Assembly (NCBI GenBank): GCA_030609965.1
Contig: JAUWSQ010000013.1
Coordinates: forward strand, 1-52,123
DNA length: 52,123 nucleotides
Source: Candidatus Fermentibacterota bacterium
GTDB lineage: Bacteria; Fermentibacterota; Fermentibacteria; Fermentibacterales; JCC-6
Reading direction: 5' to 3'
The notes beneath the pieces are model-generated. The model saw nothing but the letters and a program-made list of their open reading frames with translations. It was not told the DNA's origin and searched no databases. Numbering within the stretch: the first letter of the stretch is position 1; each line of letters starts with the position of its first letter. Shown piece after piece: positions 26,544-35,614 of the stretch. The translations under genes and the position numbers were made by a program.

Positions 26544-27314
26544 GTGCCCGAATTTGAAACTGGTGATATGAACTGCCCCAAGTGCGGTCTGAAACAGAAT
26601 GATGAAAACAGCGAATGCCTGCGCTGCGGACTTATTTTCAGCAGGTACAAACCCCTGGATTACGATCGGATACTGAACAGACAACCTTCCAATGAGACTG
26701 AATTGCGATCCCCGCTGAAACGTATTTTCGATTACATGTTCCACACAAAGGATAAAATTGAAATCGTGTACTTCATTGGAAGGCTGATCGTTTTCGTCTT
26801 CCTGTTCATATGGAGCATTAAATTTCTCCAGTCTTCCATAGAAAGCAACTACGTGGGAAGATCCTTCATGCATCTTGTCAACCTGCCTTTCCATGAAGCG
26901 GGACATATTGTTTTCAGACCGCTTGGCAGGATTATGCACTCTCTTGGTGGAAGCCTGGGACAGGTAATAATGCCGCTGATCTGCACCCTTGTTCTCCTGA
27001 TTAAAACCCGTGACACCTTCGGCGCCTCCATAGGTCTGTGGTGGATGGGGGAAAGCATACTGGACATGGCCCCCTACATAGATGATGCGACCTCTCGCTG
27101 CCTTCAGCTTCTCGGAGGGAACACAGGCTTCTCTGCCCCTTACGGATTTCATGACTGGAATTTTATACTGACCGAGCTGAATCTGCTTAAACATGATCAC
27201 CTGATTGCGGACATGGCAGCATTCGGCGGCAAACTGATAATGTTCATTTCTCTACTATGGGGTTTACTGTTGCTAATCAGGCAATTCAAGCGTCTGAAAA
27301 AGCAATCTCTATAG
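26544..27314 (+). CDS. zinc-ribbon membrane protein with HExxH (M50-like peptidase)
   Basis: 256 residues from GTG 26544; ATG 26568 is an equally possible start. An N-terminal zinc ribbon (CPKCGLKQNDENSECLRCG) precedes about five membrane helices. NLPFHEAGHIVFRPLG carries an HExxH zinc-protease motif at the edge of a helix, as in M50/site-2 proteases, with a possible third ligand in SILDMAPYIDDA. Likely an intramembrane metalloprotease or an inactive relative; substrate unknown. Downstream of selD on the same strand. Confidence 0.7.
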   Translation: MPEFETGDMNCPKCGLKQNDENSECLRCGLIFSRYKPLDYDRILNRQPSNETELRSPLKRIFDYMFHTKDKIEIVYFIGRLIVFVFLFIWSIKFLQSSIESNYVGRSFMHLVNLPFHEAGHIVFRPLGRIMHSLGGSLGQVIMPLICTLVLLIKTRDTFGASIGLWWMGESILDMAPYIDDATSRCLQLLGGNTGFSAPYGFHDWNFILTELNLLKHDHLIADMAAFGGKLIMFISLLWGLLLLIRQFKRLKKQSL

Positions 27315-27366
27315 CATATCTGACAGTACTCTGCTGAAATGCCACGGCATTATTGAAGAACATGCT

Positions 27367-28737
27367 CTACCTTAGAACAGACACTCTTCTGCATGAGACA
27401 TCATCACCATGTGCCAGTTGAACCAGGTATACACCGACGGATAACTCTGAAACGGGGATACTGTGGGCACCACTGTTAGCAATCTCTGCGAAACTGAGTG
27501 TCAGCCTGCCGGAAACATCGTAGATGTCAGCTGAAATCAGGCAGCTCTCATCGATTAAATACTCAATCGCAAAAGACCCGTTTGAAGGATTCGGAACGAT
27601 TCTGAAAGTATCGGAACATCCCGATTCCACACCTTCCCCGCTTGATGTAGAATCGGTATTCTCCCACCATGTGACCGAGTTGAGATTGTAGGCACAGGAA
27701 GCTATATCAATCCTTCCATCACCGCTGATATCACCGGTTGCTACAGGTATCGCTCCATCGAACTCAGTATTTATATGGTGCATTGTAAAGGACATGCTTC
27801 CGTTATTCTCAAGCCATGACACATCATCATCGTTGTATGCCGCACAGGCGATATCCATATCACCGTCACCATCGAGGTCCGCAGGGCTGATGAACGTAGG
27901 CCAGTCGTAGTTATCTGCTATAATGTACCGCGTGAAACTCTGCTCCCCGTCATTCTCGTACCAGGCTATCATATCCCCGTCTCTTGCCGTTGCAGCGATA
28001 TCCTCATCACCATCATCATCCAGATCCGCGATGATAACGATGTGCGCGCCGTCAAAGCTTCCATCTACAAGGTGTCCTGTGAAATTGCAGCTTCCATCGT
28101 TCTCAAACCAGCTCACCTCATCCGCAAGCCTGCAGGCGAGTGCAACATCCAGGTCACCATCACCATCTATATCACCTGGGTACGCGGTCCAGGGTCCCCC
28201 TAATCCGACCGCAATAATTCTTTCGGTAAAATTTTCAGATCCATCATTATCAAACCAGCAGACAAGTTCGTCATCAAAGGATACAGCGATAAGATCTATA
28301 TCATTGTCTCCGTCCAGGTCACCTGGGTACACAGAGTGAACACCCGCGAAGCTGTCGGATACCAGATGCCCGATGAATACCTCCTCTCCACTGTTCTCCC
28401 ACCACTTAATGGTATCGGATCCATAGGATGATGCTACGACATCCGTATCACCATCACCATCGATATCGTCCGATTCCACGAATATGGCACCTGAAAACCC
28501 GCCATCGATGGTATGCATGCTGAACGAGCCACCTCCGTTCTCCCACCATGAGATCCCGGAGTTCCAGGCAGCTCCGAGGATGTCCATATTTCCATTTTCA
28601 TCTACGTCTTCGAGTTTTATTGAAATAGCCCCTGAGAATGAATCCGTAAGAATGTGCTCCAGCCAGGCCGCGGATAACTCCGATACCGCAGACCATATGA
28701 ACAGCACAACCAGCAATGATATCCATACGCTTTTCAT
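27367..28737 (-). CDS. secreted VCBS/FG-GAP repeat protein with C-terminal sorting domain
   Basis: 456 residues from ATG 28737 (RBS GGGAG); a longer frame upstream is not supported. Signal peptide MKSVWISLLVVLFIWSAVSE. Nine or so FG-GAP-like repeats carry the calcium-binding DxDxDGDxD pattern (DIDGDGDTDVV, DLDGDNDIDLI), each followed by a W-WENDG element. The C-terminus (FRIVPNPSNGSFAIEYL, IYDVSGRL, VGVYLVQL) is the sorting domain of FCB-group secretion. Cell-surface or secreted adhesin-like propeller. Confidence 0.85.
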   Translation of the reverse strand: MKSVWISLLVVLFIWSAVSELSAAWLEHILTDSFSGAISIKLEDVDENGNMDILGAAWNSGISWWENGGGSFSMHTIDGGFSGAIFVESDDIDGDGDTDVVASSYGSDTIKWWENSGEEVFIGHLVSDSFAGVHSVYPGDLDGDNDIDLIAVSFDDELVCWFDNDGSENFTERIIAVGLGGPWTAYPGDIDGDGDLDVALACRLADEVSWFENDGSCNFTGHLVDGSFDGAHIVIIADLDDDGDEDIAATARDGDMIAWYENDGEQSFTRYIIADNYDWPTFISPADLDGDGDMDIACAAYNDDDVSWLENNGSMSFTMHHINTEFDGAIPVATGDISGDGRIDIASCAYNLNSVTWWENTDSTSSGEGVESGCSDTFRIVPNPSNGSFAIEYLIDESCLISADIYDVSGRLTLSFAEIANSGAHSIPVSELSVGVYLVQLAHGDDVSCRRVSVLR

Positions 28738-28821
28738 GATATCTCCCTTCACAGTAACATATTGTGACAGACAGTATTCCTTATTTTCAGATTGCAATTC
28801 ATTATCATTATTAGTATATAA

Positions 28822-28838
28822 CAAATAATATTTATTTG
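28822..28838. promoter_or_regulatory. 17-bp palindrome upstream of the VCBS gene
   Basis: CAAATAA-TAT-TTATTTG, a perfect 7-bp inverted repeat in an AT-rich tract 85 bases before the VCBS start. It could be an operator, possibly for the regulator encoded just upstream, or an AT-rich promoter element. Confidence 0.35.
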
Positions 28839-28916
28839 TCAAAATATCAAACATGAAATGAGGTTAGAACAATTGGATTTCAGTGTTTGTTCCGGATACT
28901 GGAACAGCCCAAGCTG

Positions 28917-29759
28917 TCAGTTATCCGGTTTTCTGAGAACTTGTTCCAGGGCTTCCTTGCCGGGGCCGCTGTAACCCCACCTGTCCCAGAGCCGGAGGAG
29001 TTCCGCTCTGATATCTTCTAGAGAGTTACCGTCTTCCCCGATCATCATGCATATCCTGTAGAATAACGCCTTGATCAAATATCCTCTGTAAATGCAGGGT
29101 GCTATGAAATTTCTGCTCCAGACTCCCTGCCCCATCGATCGCATATCCTCTGACATGAATGCAATGAGGTATTCGCTGCTGTCGGCGATCAAAATCAGTA
29201 TATCTCCTTGCCAGCCTTCGGTAACGCTGCTTATAAATTCACATCCGGGCATACTCATGGATTCCCGTCCGTGAAGCAGGACTTTTACACCACGTTCAGC
29301 TGCGGACAGGAAGTTCTGGGAAAGCCTCTTCAAAGGAAGATTATCTGCATCTGCAACAAGTGTATCATGGGCACTCTCTATCATTTCTTCTGCTCTTGCC
29401 ATAACCTGATGAACAGTTGACAGTTTGTATACACCCTCTTCGGATTTTGGCCTGTGAATTCTCTCCAGACCTTTCTCTATTTCATCAGCAAGCATATCGA
29501 GTCTATGGTTTCTCTGAATAACCTGTTCCCTGATCGGTATAGCGATAAATGTCCTGCTCCTGCTGCCCTCATCAGCCAGGATCGCACCCTTGGTTACGAG
29601 AGAATCAAGGGCTTTGTAGGTATTGGGAGCAGGTTTTCCAAGAACCTGCGAAATTCTGTAGCCTGTACTGTCAGGTTCTGCGAGTACTGCGAGGTATGCT
29701 TCGGCTTCAAGTCCGGACAGGCCAAGTTCCATCAACAGGTATTCCAGAGAATTGCTCAA
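28917..29759 (-). CDS. TrmB-like transcriptional regulator
   Basis: 280 residues from TTG 29759, preceded by GGGAGATGGAG; an in-frame TTG at 29843 would add 28 residues. The N-terminal winged helix has LGLSGLEAEAYLAVL, then TGYRISQVLGKPAPNTYKAL, the TrmB/SpoIIIE-like pattern. The middle (AEEMIESAHDTLVADAD) matches the TrmB effector region. Probably senses a sugar or similar ligand. The VCBS gene lies downstream on the same strand, with a palindrome between. Confidence 0.8.
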   Translation of the reverse strand: MSNSLEYLLMELGLSGLEAEAYLAVLAEPDSTGYRISQVLGKPAPNTYKALDSLVTKGAILADEGSRSRTFIAIPIREQVIQRNHRLDMLADEIEKGLERIHRPKSEEGVYKLSTVHQVMARAEEMIESAHDTLVADADNLPLKRLSQNFLSAAERGVKVLLHGRESMSMPGCEFISSVTEGWQGDILILIADSSEYLIAFMSEDMRSMGQGVWSRNFIAPCIYRGYLIKALFYRICMMIGEDGNSLEDIRAELLRLWDRWGYSGPGKEALEQVLRKPDN

Positions 29760-30013
29760 AACTCCATCTCCCTGACCTTTATGGTGACGAATAAATTCAA
29801 TGAACAGGTATTGTATTTTACCATTTTCAAGAGGTAATAACAACCGCAGCAGAAATAGTCAAGAACGGAATTAACGGTCAGCCTGGAATAATATCCGGTC
29901 TCGTAAACAGTATTGTAACTTCTCAGCCAGTTGCGTATTTTAGCCTTCTATCAGATGAGTCTTTAACTGCAGGTAAGACAGGAGAACTGAATATTCCTTC
30001 CGGGCCGGATACT

Positions 30014-31465
30014 TTGAAAAGCATCTCAGATATACAGAGATCATCAAAGGCTGCAAACACAGGGTTTATGCTGGTTGGTCAGTTCATAGGAAAAGGCTCT
30101 CTCTTCGTATCCATGATGTTCCTTGCGAGGTACCTGTCCGACGGGGACTTTGGAGGTCTTCTTTTTGTAATAGTACTCGGGCAGATATACCTGGGTCTGT
30201 CCGATATGGGTGTTTCACTGATTCTTAACATGCGTTCAAGCGTACGCCCTGCAGATACCCAGGAACTCTTATCCGAATCACTCACTCTCAGGATTATTCT
30301 GTCATTTCTGGGTCTCCCGCTGCTGCTTCTCGCGGGTTTTCTTCTTAACTTGACTCCCGGCAGGTTGCTTGTTCTCGGAATAATCAGTGTCTCGGTTTTC
30401 TTCGAATCCTTTGCTGAGATGCTCTATTCTGTTTTCAGAGCAAGAGAAAAAATGATTTACGAATCTATCTGCAGAATCCTGATGGGCATAACTGGTCTGG
30501 GCGCTGTACTGCTTCTGATTCAGTTCAAAGCAGACCTTACTGCAATTGCTTCAGCTTACGTTGTACGAGCTCTTGCTGCAGCCATCGCCGCAGTGATATT
30601 CCTCAGAAGGATAGGATTCTCTCTGACACCCTCCATCGACAGGGAGAAACTGAAGAACCTGTTCATTACCGCACTGCCTCTGGGAATCATGGGGCTGGTT
30701 ACCGCTGCACATCTGAGGGCGGATAATATCCTCATCAGACAGATACTCGGTGAAAATGCAGTGGCGGCATGGCAGGAATGTCTCAGGATAATTGAGGTAA
30801 TGCTCCTCCTGGTTGTTCCCACACTATTTCCCGGTGCCCTGTTTCCGTCTCTCTGCAGGGCTTTCAGGGATGGCGGGTATTTGCGGCAGACCGGGCATAT
30901 GGCCAGAATTTTCACCGGGCTTGCTCTGCTTCCATCTCTTGCGATCTTATCCGCGGGAAACAGATTTCTGAGGTCCGTCTGGGGAAGCGAATACATGAGA
31001 GGTATCGACGCTTCAGAACTGCAATTGTGCCTGTATCTATGTCTTGCAGGACTTGCGATAATGTATCTCATGATAATACTTATCGCATCACTAATGGCTC
31101 TGAACAAGATCAGGATAGTTGTACCCGTCACCACTGCCGCGCTGATACTTGTTATCGGCGGCAACCTTCTGCTTATGCCTGTTCTCGGATTACCCTCAGC
31201 TGGAATTCTCTTTGTTTCGGGGAACTTACTGATACTTGTAAGCTACTGGGTGTTTCTCAAATGGAGAGGCTATTCGCTTCCGATCTTTCGGGAAGCGCTC
31301 ATTTCCATACTTGCTTCGGTGCCTGCATTCGCCGTTATTCCTCTGACTCGCAGATTACCGTTCTTTCCTGCTCTCCTGATACCACCTTTACTCTTCGTAC
31401 CGATATGGTGGTTCTCAGGAGGTAGAAAAGCTGTTCGCGAAGTCTTTCCCCGCAAACCGGAGTAA
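30014..31465 (+). CDS. Wzx-like polysaccharide flippase (MATE/MVF superfamily)
   Basis: 483 residues, 12-14 hydrophobic helices, e.g. FIGKGSLFVSMMFLARYLSD and FGGLLFVIVLGQIYLGLSDM. Charged loops and length match O-antigen/exopolysaccharide flippases. It moves lipid-linked oligosaccharide across the inner membrane. The TTG start has a weak RBS; AGGAGAA lies further upstream, so a slightly longer product from a rare codon is possible. No glycosyltransferases are next to it. Confidence 0.85.
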   Translation: MKSISDIQRSSKAANTGFMLVGQFIGKGSLFVSMMFLARYLSDGDFGGLLFVIVLGQIYLGLSDMGVSLILNMRSSVRPADTQELLSESLTLRIILSFLGLPLLLLAGFLLNLTPGRLLVLGIISVSVFFESFAEMLYSVFRAREKMIYESICRILMGITGLGAVLLLIQFKADLTAIASAYVVRALAAAIAAVIFLRRIGFSLTPSIDREKLKNLFITALPLGIMGLVTAAHLRADNILIRQILGENAVAAWQECLRIIEVMLLLVVPTLFPGALFPSLCRAFRDGGYLRQTGHMARIFTGLALLPSLAILSAGNRFLRSVWGSEYMRGIDASELQLCLYLCLAGLAIMYLMIILIASLMALNKIRIVVPVTTAALILVIGGNLLLMPVLGLPSAGILFVSGNLLILVSYWVFLKWRGYSLPIFREALISILASVPAFAVIPLTRRLPFFPALLIPPLLFVPIWWFSGGRKAVREVFPRKPE

Positions 31466-31496
31466 AGAGCAGTACATTGCGTTTCTGTTTAGCTGT

Positions 31497-33128
31497 TTAA
31501 CCTGATTCTTCGCCTGCAGAACAGGGTCCATCGATTGCAATCCATACTCCGCCGTAACCCAGGACGTGGATCTTACCTTCTGAAGTCAGCACGATCAAAT
31601 CACTATTCTCAACCCTGCCGCCGTCCTTAACGCTTGCCGCATAGATGGACACTTCCCCTGCATCTGAGATTCTCTGAATCTCGTACCTGTCATCCTCCTT
31701 CTCAGTCAGGACGAAGGCTTCCCCCCCGCTGTCAGCTACGGGTCTGCCCCAGGTGCCTCTACATGGAAGTTCAACGGAATATCTCTTATTTCCATGTGTA
31801 TCGAAGGCAGCCAGTCTTTCATTGTAAAGCAGATAAAGGGAACCATCCTCCCCGGAAGCCATCTCAACGCGAGAATCTTTAAGTTTCACAGGGTGGTCTG
31901 AAAGATTTTCTAAATACGGGATATCACGGTTCTGCGAAACTTTGGAATACCACCCGAAAAGCCGGGCAAAAAAACCGGGTTTCTTTCCCTCTGCTTTTTC
32001 CGCCGTCTTCCACAGCGGGAGAGGGTTGCCTTCCCTATCGAACCGCAGGAATTCCCGATAATAATCAGAGTCAGTATCACGGGATTTCAGCAGCAGGATG
32101 CTTCCATCGGGAAAAGATGTCATTCCCCGTACTTCATCCATATTGAAAGGTTCAATGCTATTAAGATCTGATTCCTCGTTCTGTGCGGCGCCCTTCATAA
32201 CGCTGATGACTGAACCATCCTCCAGGGATATGGCATAGAGATCCATCCTGTTTTCATGCATTATCAGAATGTTGCCTGCATAATCAGCTACCGCTCCGGG
32301 AATGGAGCCATCGGACTCGCATTCCAGCTCCAGGTCATCCCTCATCCATACTTCTGTTCTGTCCGGCCTGAGGCACGTTATTATCGGCTTATCCCCGTAA
32401 TCATTCTCGACTACCAGACATACACCACCATCAAGAGTAGCGATGACGCTGAAGACGGAACTCTCCCATGTGAAGGGAGTACTGCTGTAATCGTACAGGA
32501 AATACCAGCGGACAGCTTTTCGTGTGGGATGAAGTATCTTCCACAGATCATCGGGAAGGTGAACTTGAGTATCACAGAATCTGCATGTCTCATTCCTGTT
32601 CTCCCCATTCACGATAAGGCTTCCTCCGCAGTTGGGGCATTGCAGTGCTACCGGGTTACTGGAATTCTCAACCTGAAGTTCACTGCCCTCTCCCCTTCCA
32701 GGTATCAAAGAAGCCTCTTCACCGATGAGAGCGGCGATCCCCGAGAATTCGCCGTTGTAAATGTCCGGGTATTTACGAACAAACGTCTTCTCTCCTGTAA
32801 CAGGATGAGATAAATATCCATCATCACCAAGTTCCAGAATATCCTCGATGGGGATATCATCCTTTGTTCCGGAATATCTGGGTTTCAGCCTTCCATATTC
32901 AATTCTGTAGTTGAGATTACCGAACACCGTAGAGCTTGACCCCTCACCCTCTTCACTATGTGGTGCTTCCTTAATGGCTTCATCCAGAACGGTTTTCCAG
33001 TGATCAACAGTTAGATTGTGATCAGTACCGCACGAGGGGCACCTGAGACTCTCGACCATGGCATTCATCGGCACATAGCTGTCACAATCAGGGCAGGTAA
33101 AACCAGCCTTGATACATATCCCTATCAT
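31497..33128 (-). CDS. two-zinc-ribbon protein with propeller-like C-terminus
   Basis: 543 residues, RBS GAGGGGG, no signal peptide. Zinc ribbons at about 11-37 (FTCPDCDSY...LRCPSCG) and 164-187 (LQCPNCGGS...CRFCDTQ). From residue 210, repeated beta segments (DGSILLLKSRDTDSD, DGSLYLLYNERLAAFDTHGN) suggest a propeller. Cytoplasmic; function unknown. One of four zinc-ribbon proteins in this window. Confidence 0.65.
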   Translation of the reverse strand: MIGICIKAGFTCPDCDSYVPMNAMVESLRCPSCGTDHNLTVDHWKTVLDEAIKEAPHSEEGEGSSSTVFGNLNYRIEYGRLKPRYSGTKDDIPIEDILELGDDGYLSHPVTGEKTFVRKYPDIYNGEFSGIAALIGEEASLIPGRGEGSELQVENSSNPVALQCPNCGGSLIVNGENRNETCRFCDTQVHLPDDLWKILHPTRKAVRWYFLYDYSSTPFTWESSVFSVIATLDGGVCLVVENDYGDKPIITCLRPDRTEVWMRDDLELECESDGSIPGAVADYAGNILIMHENRMDLYAISLEDGSVISVMKGAAQNEESDLNSIEPFNMDEVRGMTSFPDGSILLLKSRDTDSDYYREFLRFDREGNPLPLWKTAEKAEGKKPGFFARLFGWYSKVSQNRDIPYLENLSDHPVKLKDSRVEMASGEDGSLYLLYNERLAAFDTHGNKRYSVELPCRGTWGRPVADSGGEAFVLTEKEDDRYEIQRISDAGEVSIYAASVKDGGRVENSDLIVLTSEGKIHVLGYGGVWIAIDGPCSAGEESG

Positions 33129-33250
33129 ACATCCCCCTCTTTGAAGTAAAACGAAAACTCATATTAAGGATATACAAAAAATTTTCGTGCAGGTAGTGAA
33201 CGAATCAGGCTCATCATCAGCAAACGCTATTCGCTTCCGGATGATCAACT

Positions 33251-33598
33251 TTATCTGAAAGTCCTCCCCTGCCATGCCCAGTTCTCCCCGGGTATATCTG
33301 AAAAGGTAATGTACACCCTGTCAGGGGAAAGCCCAAGTGTTTCTTCAAGCAGTTTGGAAACTGTGGCGGCAATACTTCCGTTCACTGCTGCATTCAGACC
33401 GCCGATACTCATAATCTGAACAAGGGCGGCGCTTCCGGGTTCCCCGGACAGCAGAATGCAGCACGTACCGACAGAAGCCATGACATATTCTAATGGTTTA
33501 CCCAGTTCCTCCGATACTATTGTACTGAGTTTACCTGCAAGATCAGTTTCCTGCTCCCTGTTCATGATGATATCTGTCTCCAGTCTGATTAAAGGCAT
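33251..33598 (-). CDS. MIF/phenylpyruvate tautomerase-like protein
   Basis: 115 residues, RBS GAGGAG. After Met, Pro2 is the catalytic N-terminal proline of this family (MPLIRLETD). LEYVMASV and the C-terminal SDIPGENWAWQGRTF match MIF-like tautomerases. Trimeric cytoplasmic enzyme of unclear physiological substrate. Divergent from the cNMP-binding gene. Confidence 0.85.
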   Translation of the reverse strand: MPLIRLETDIIMNREQETDLAGKLSTIVSEELGKPLEYVMASVGTCCILLSGEPGSAALVQIMSIGGLNAAVNGSIAATVSKLLEETLGLSPDRVYITFSDIPGENWAWQGRTFR

Positions 33599-33744
33599 AG
33601 CGACAGCTCCTCTCTCTGATTGGAAAGTACATATTCGTTCTTATGAATTTAAGATGAAACAAACCTTGATGTCCATCCTTGCTGAATAGCAGCACTTCGA
33701 GAATATTCTTGTTAGATGTTAATTAATATATTGTACCGGAGGGG

Positions 33745-34287
33745 ATGGTTCTAAAAGCAATGAAATCCGGATTAAATCAGCTGGAAAGCTCAGACATAGC
33801 CAGGATCACAAGAGCCTGCGTACAGGTATCGGTAGAAGAAGGAAAAGATCTTATAGTGAAGGGAGAAACTTCTGTAGACCTGTACATAGTAACAGACGGT
33901 TCTTTCAAGGTCTACGATGATACTCTCGGAGAAGATTTCGTTCATGCTATTCTGGACAGAGGTGACGTTTTCGGTGAAATGGCATTCATCGACGGCACCC
34001 CCCGCTCGGCATCTGTGAAGGCTATTACGGATGGTACACTCCTCAGAATGGGCAGGAAAGAGTTCGATAACCTTCTCGCTTCAAATCCTGATACAGCAAT
34101 GCTCTTCATCTTCACGCTGGCCAGAGTGATAGCAAAAAGGCTGAGGGATGTGAATCTTGCTCTTAGAAACATGACATTCAATGAATATGACCAGGAAAGA
34201 GAAAGCGTTATCAAAGAGGTCATTGCCCGGATGGAATATGCCGTTCACATCGAACTTGCAGAGGAAACAGGAGACTTTCTGCCATAA
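33745..34287 (+). CDS. cyclic-nucleotide-binding domain protein
   Basis: 180 residues. One cNMP-binding domain with the phosphate-binding cassette FGEMAFIDGTPRSASVKA, in which Arg binds the cyclic phosphate. No helix-turn-helix follows; the C-terminus is a helix of about 50 residues, so it is a stand-alone sensor rather than a CRP-type regulator. GGAGGGG touches the ATG, and a TATATT at 33727-33732 predicts a very short leader, so the start could also be the next ATG at 33760. Confidence 0.85.
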   Translation: MVLKAMKSGLNQLESSDIARITRACVQVSVEEGKDLIVKGETSVDLYIVTDGSFKVYDDTLGEDFVHAILDRGDVFGEMAFIDGTPRSASVKAITDGTLLRMGRKEFDNLLASNPDTAMLFIFTLARVIAKRLRDVNLALRNMTFNEYDQERESVIKEVIARMEYAVHIELAEETGDFLP

Positions 34288-34337
34288 CACCCTCTTATTT
34301 AAGAATTAGCATACAAACAGGAAAGGATGCTTCGGTT

Positions 34338-35459
34338 ATGAAAATTATGATACTGGCTGCTTTTATAGTAACTTCAGCAGTGCTTTGTGCTTGCGGAAGC
34401 AACGGCTCAGATATCGGGCAGGTATCACCTCAGGAAACAGAAGAAAGGGTTTCCATCGCCATTGTTGATTCAATCGGCGTTGAGCTTGGTGACAGTAATT
34501 ACACCTTTGCCAATATCATGGCCATTGAATACGGACCGGATGGGAATATTTACGTTCTTGACCGGGGAGCATTCTCGGTGTTTGTATACTCCCCCACCGG
34601 AGAATTCATCAGAAGAATAGGAAAACAGGGCAGCGGTCCGGGAGAGCTTTTGATGCCCCTTGCAATGGCTGTGCTGGGTGACGGAAGAGTTGCCATCTGT
34701 GATCCCATGCAGGGTGGAATAAACAATTTCAGTGCTGAGGGTCAATGGGAAGGTGTTTCAGCGGAATTTAACAACAACCCTCCCATGAGAATGTCAGGAG
34801 CCGATTCAAATGCCTTCGTAGCACTTAAAATCACTATTGACTTCGAAGATGAACCCGTAACCATTTTTACAATCGGAAGGTACGAGGAGGATGCTGAACC
34901 CACAGCCTTCTATTTTGAGGATGAATTCCCCTTCGATCCCGAGAACTTGACTGAACTCCTTTACAGGACTCTGTTCAGTGCTGAGTATACAGCTGACTGT
35001 AATGGAAACGTATACTTAACCCGTATGTCGACTGAGGATTACATTGTCCAGGTGTTCGACCGGGATGGAAACCTGACACTGGAATTCCAGCGTGAAATGG
35101 ATAGAGTTGAAAAATCAGAAGATGAGATCGCCGATGAGAAGCGCTGGATGGAAGCCTGGCTCACCAGTCTCGGTGTTCAGGGAGTATTGCTCAATTTCGA
35201 TCCTGACCCGTACAGATTCATGACAAGCGATATAGGATACGATTCACAGAACAGGATATGGGTAAGGCGTGGAACAGAGCTTATGCCAGTATTCGATGTT
35301 TACGATATGGAAGGTGAACTGCTCTTCACAGCAGAGGTGCAAGGTACAGGAGAGGATGCAGAATACTGGGATTTCATAATCGATGAGAATGGGATGATAG
35401 CCTATTCGATGAATCCTGAGTTCTTCCAGAAGGTATGGATAATGGAACTCCCTGAATGA
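34338..35459 (+). CDS. six-bladed beta-propeller lipoprotein
   Basis: 373 residues, RBS AAGGA. Lipobox VLCAC with cysteine at residue 19. NHL/6-bladed propeller blades: YGPDGNIYVLDRGAFSVFVY, SPTGEFIRRIGKQGSGPGEL, DRDGNLTLEF. Outer-membrane or periplasmic lipoprotein of unknown ligand. 50 bases after the cNMP-binding gene, before a strong hairpin. Confidence 0.82.
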   Translation: MKIMILAAFIVTSAVLCACGSNGSDIGQVSPQETEERVSIAIVDSIGVELGDSNYTFANIMAIEYGPDGNIYVLDRGAFSVFVYSPTGEFIRRIGKQGSGPGELLMPLAMAVLGDGRVAICDPMQGGINNFSAEGQWEGVSAEFNNNPPMRMSGADSNAFVALKITIDFEDEPVTIFTIGRYEEDAEPTAFYFEDEFPFDPENLTELLYRTLFSAEYTADCNGNVYLTRMSTEDYIVQVFDRDGNLTLEFQREMDRVEKSEDEIADEKRWMEAWLTSLGVQGVLLNFDPDPYRFMTSDIGYDSQNRIWVRRGTELMPVFDVYDMEGELLFTAEVQGTGEDAEYWDFIIDENGMIAYSMNPEFFQKVWIMELPE

Positions 35460-35493
35460 ATAAAGTGATGAATGTGATTAATACCATTAACTG

Positions 35494-35532
35494 CCTGTGC
35501 TCCTGACAGCTCCGAGTTTTCAGGAGCACAGG
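35494..35532 (+). terminator. hairpin terminator
   Basis: Arms CCTGTGCTCCTGA and TCAGGAGCACAGG give a 13-bp perfect stem with a 13-base loop, 35 bases after the lipoprotein stop. No strong U-run; the pilT promoter begins right after it. Confidence 0.6.
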
Positions 35533-35535
35533 GCT

Positions 35536-35565
35536 TTGACAGAGGTATGGTATTATTGGTATTGT
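35536..35565 (+). promoter_or_regulatory. pilT operon promoter
   Basis: -35 TTGACA (35536-35541), 18-bp spacer, -10 TATTGT (35560-35565), 50 bases before the pilT ATG. Confidence 0.5.
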
Positions 35566-35614
35566 CGATTCAGACAGATTATTGATGTTGATATCGATGC
35601 CTTAGGAGTGTAGT

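Noticed and set aside
27338..27351. AATGCC-AC-GGCATT palindrome as a terminator between convergent genes
   Set aside because: A stem of only about 5 bp with a 4-base loop and no U-run is too weak to call.
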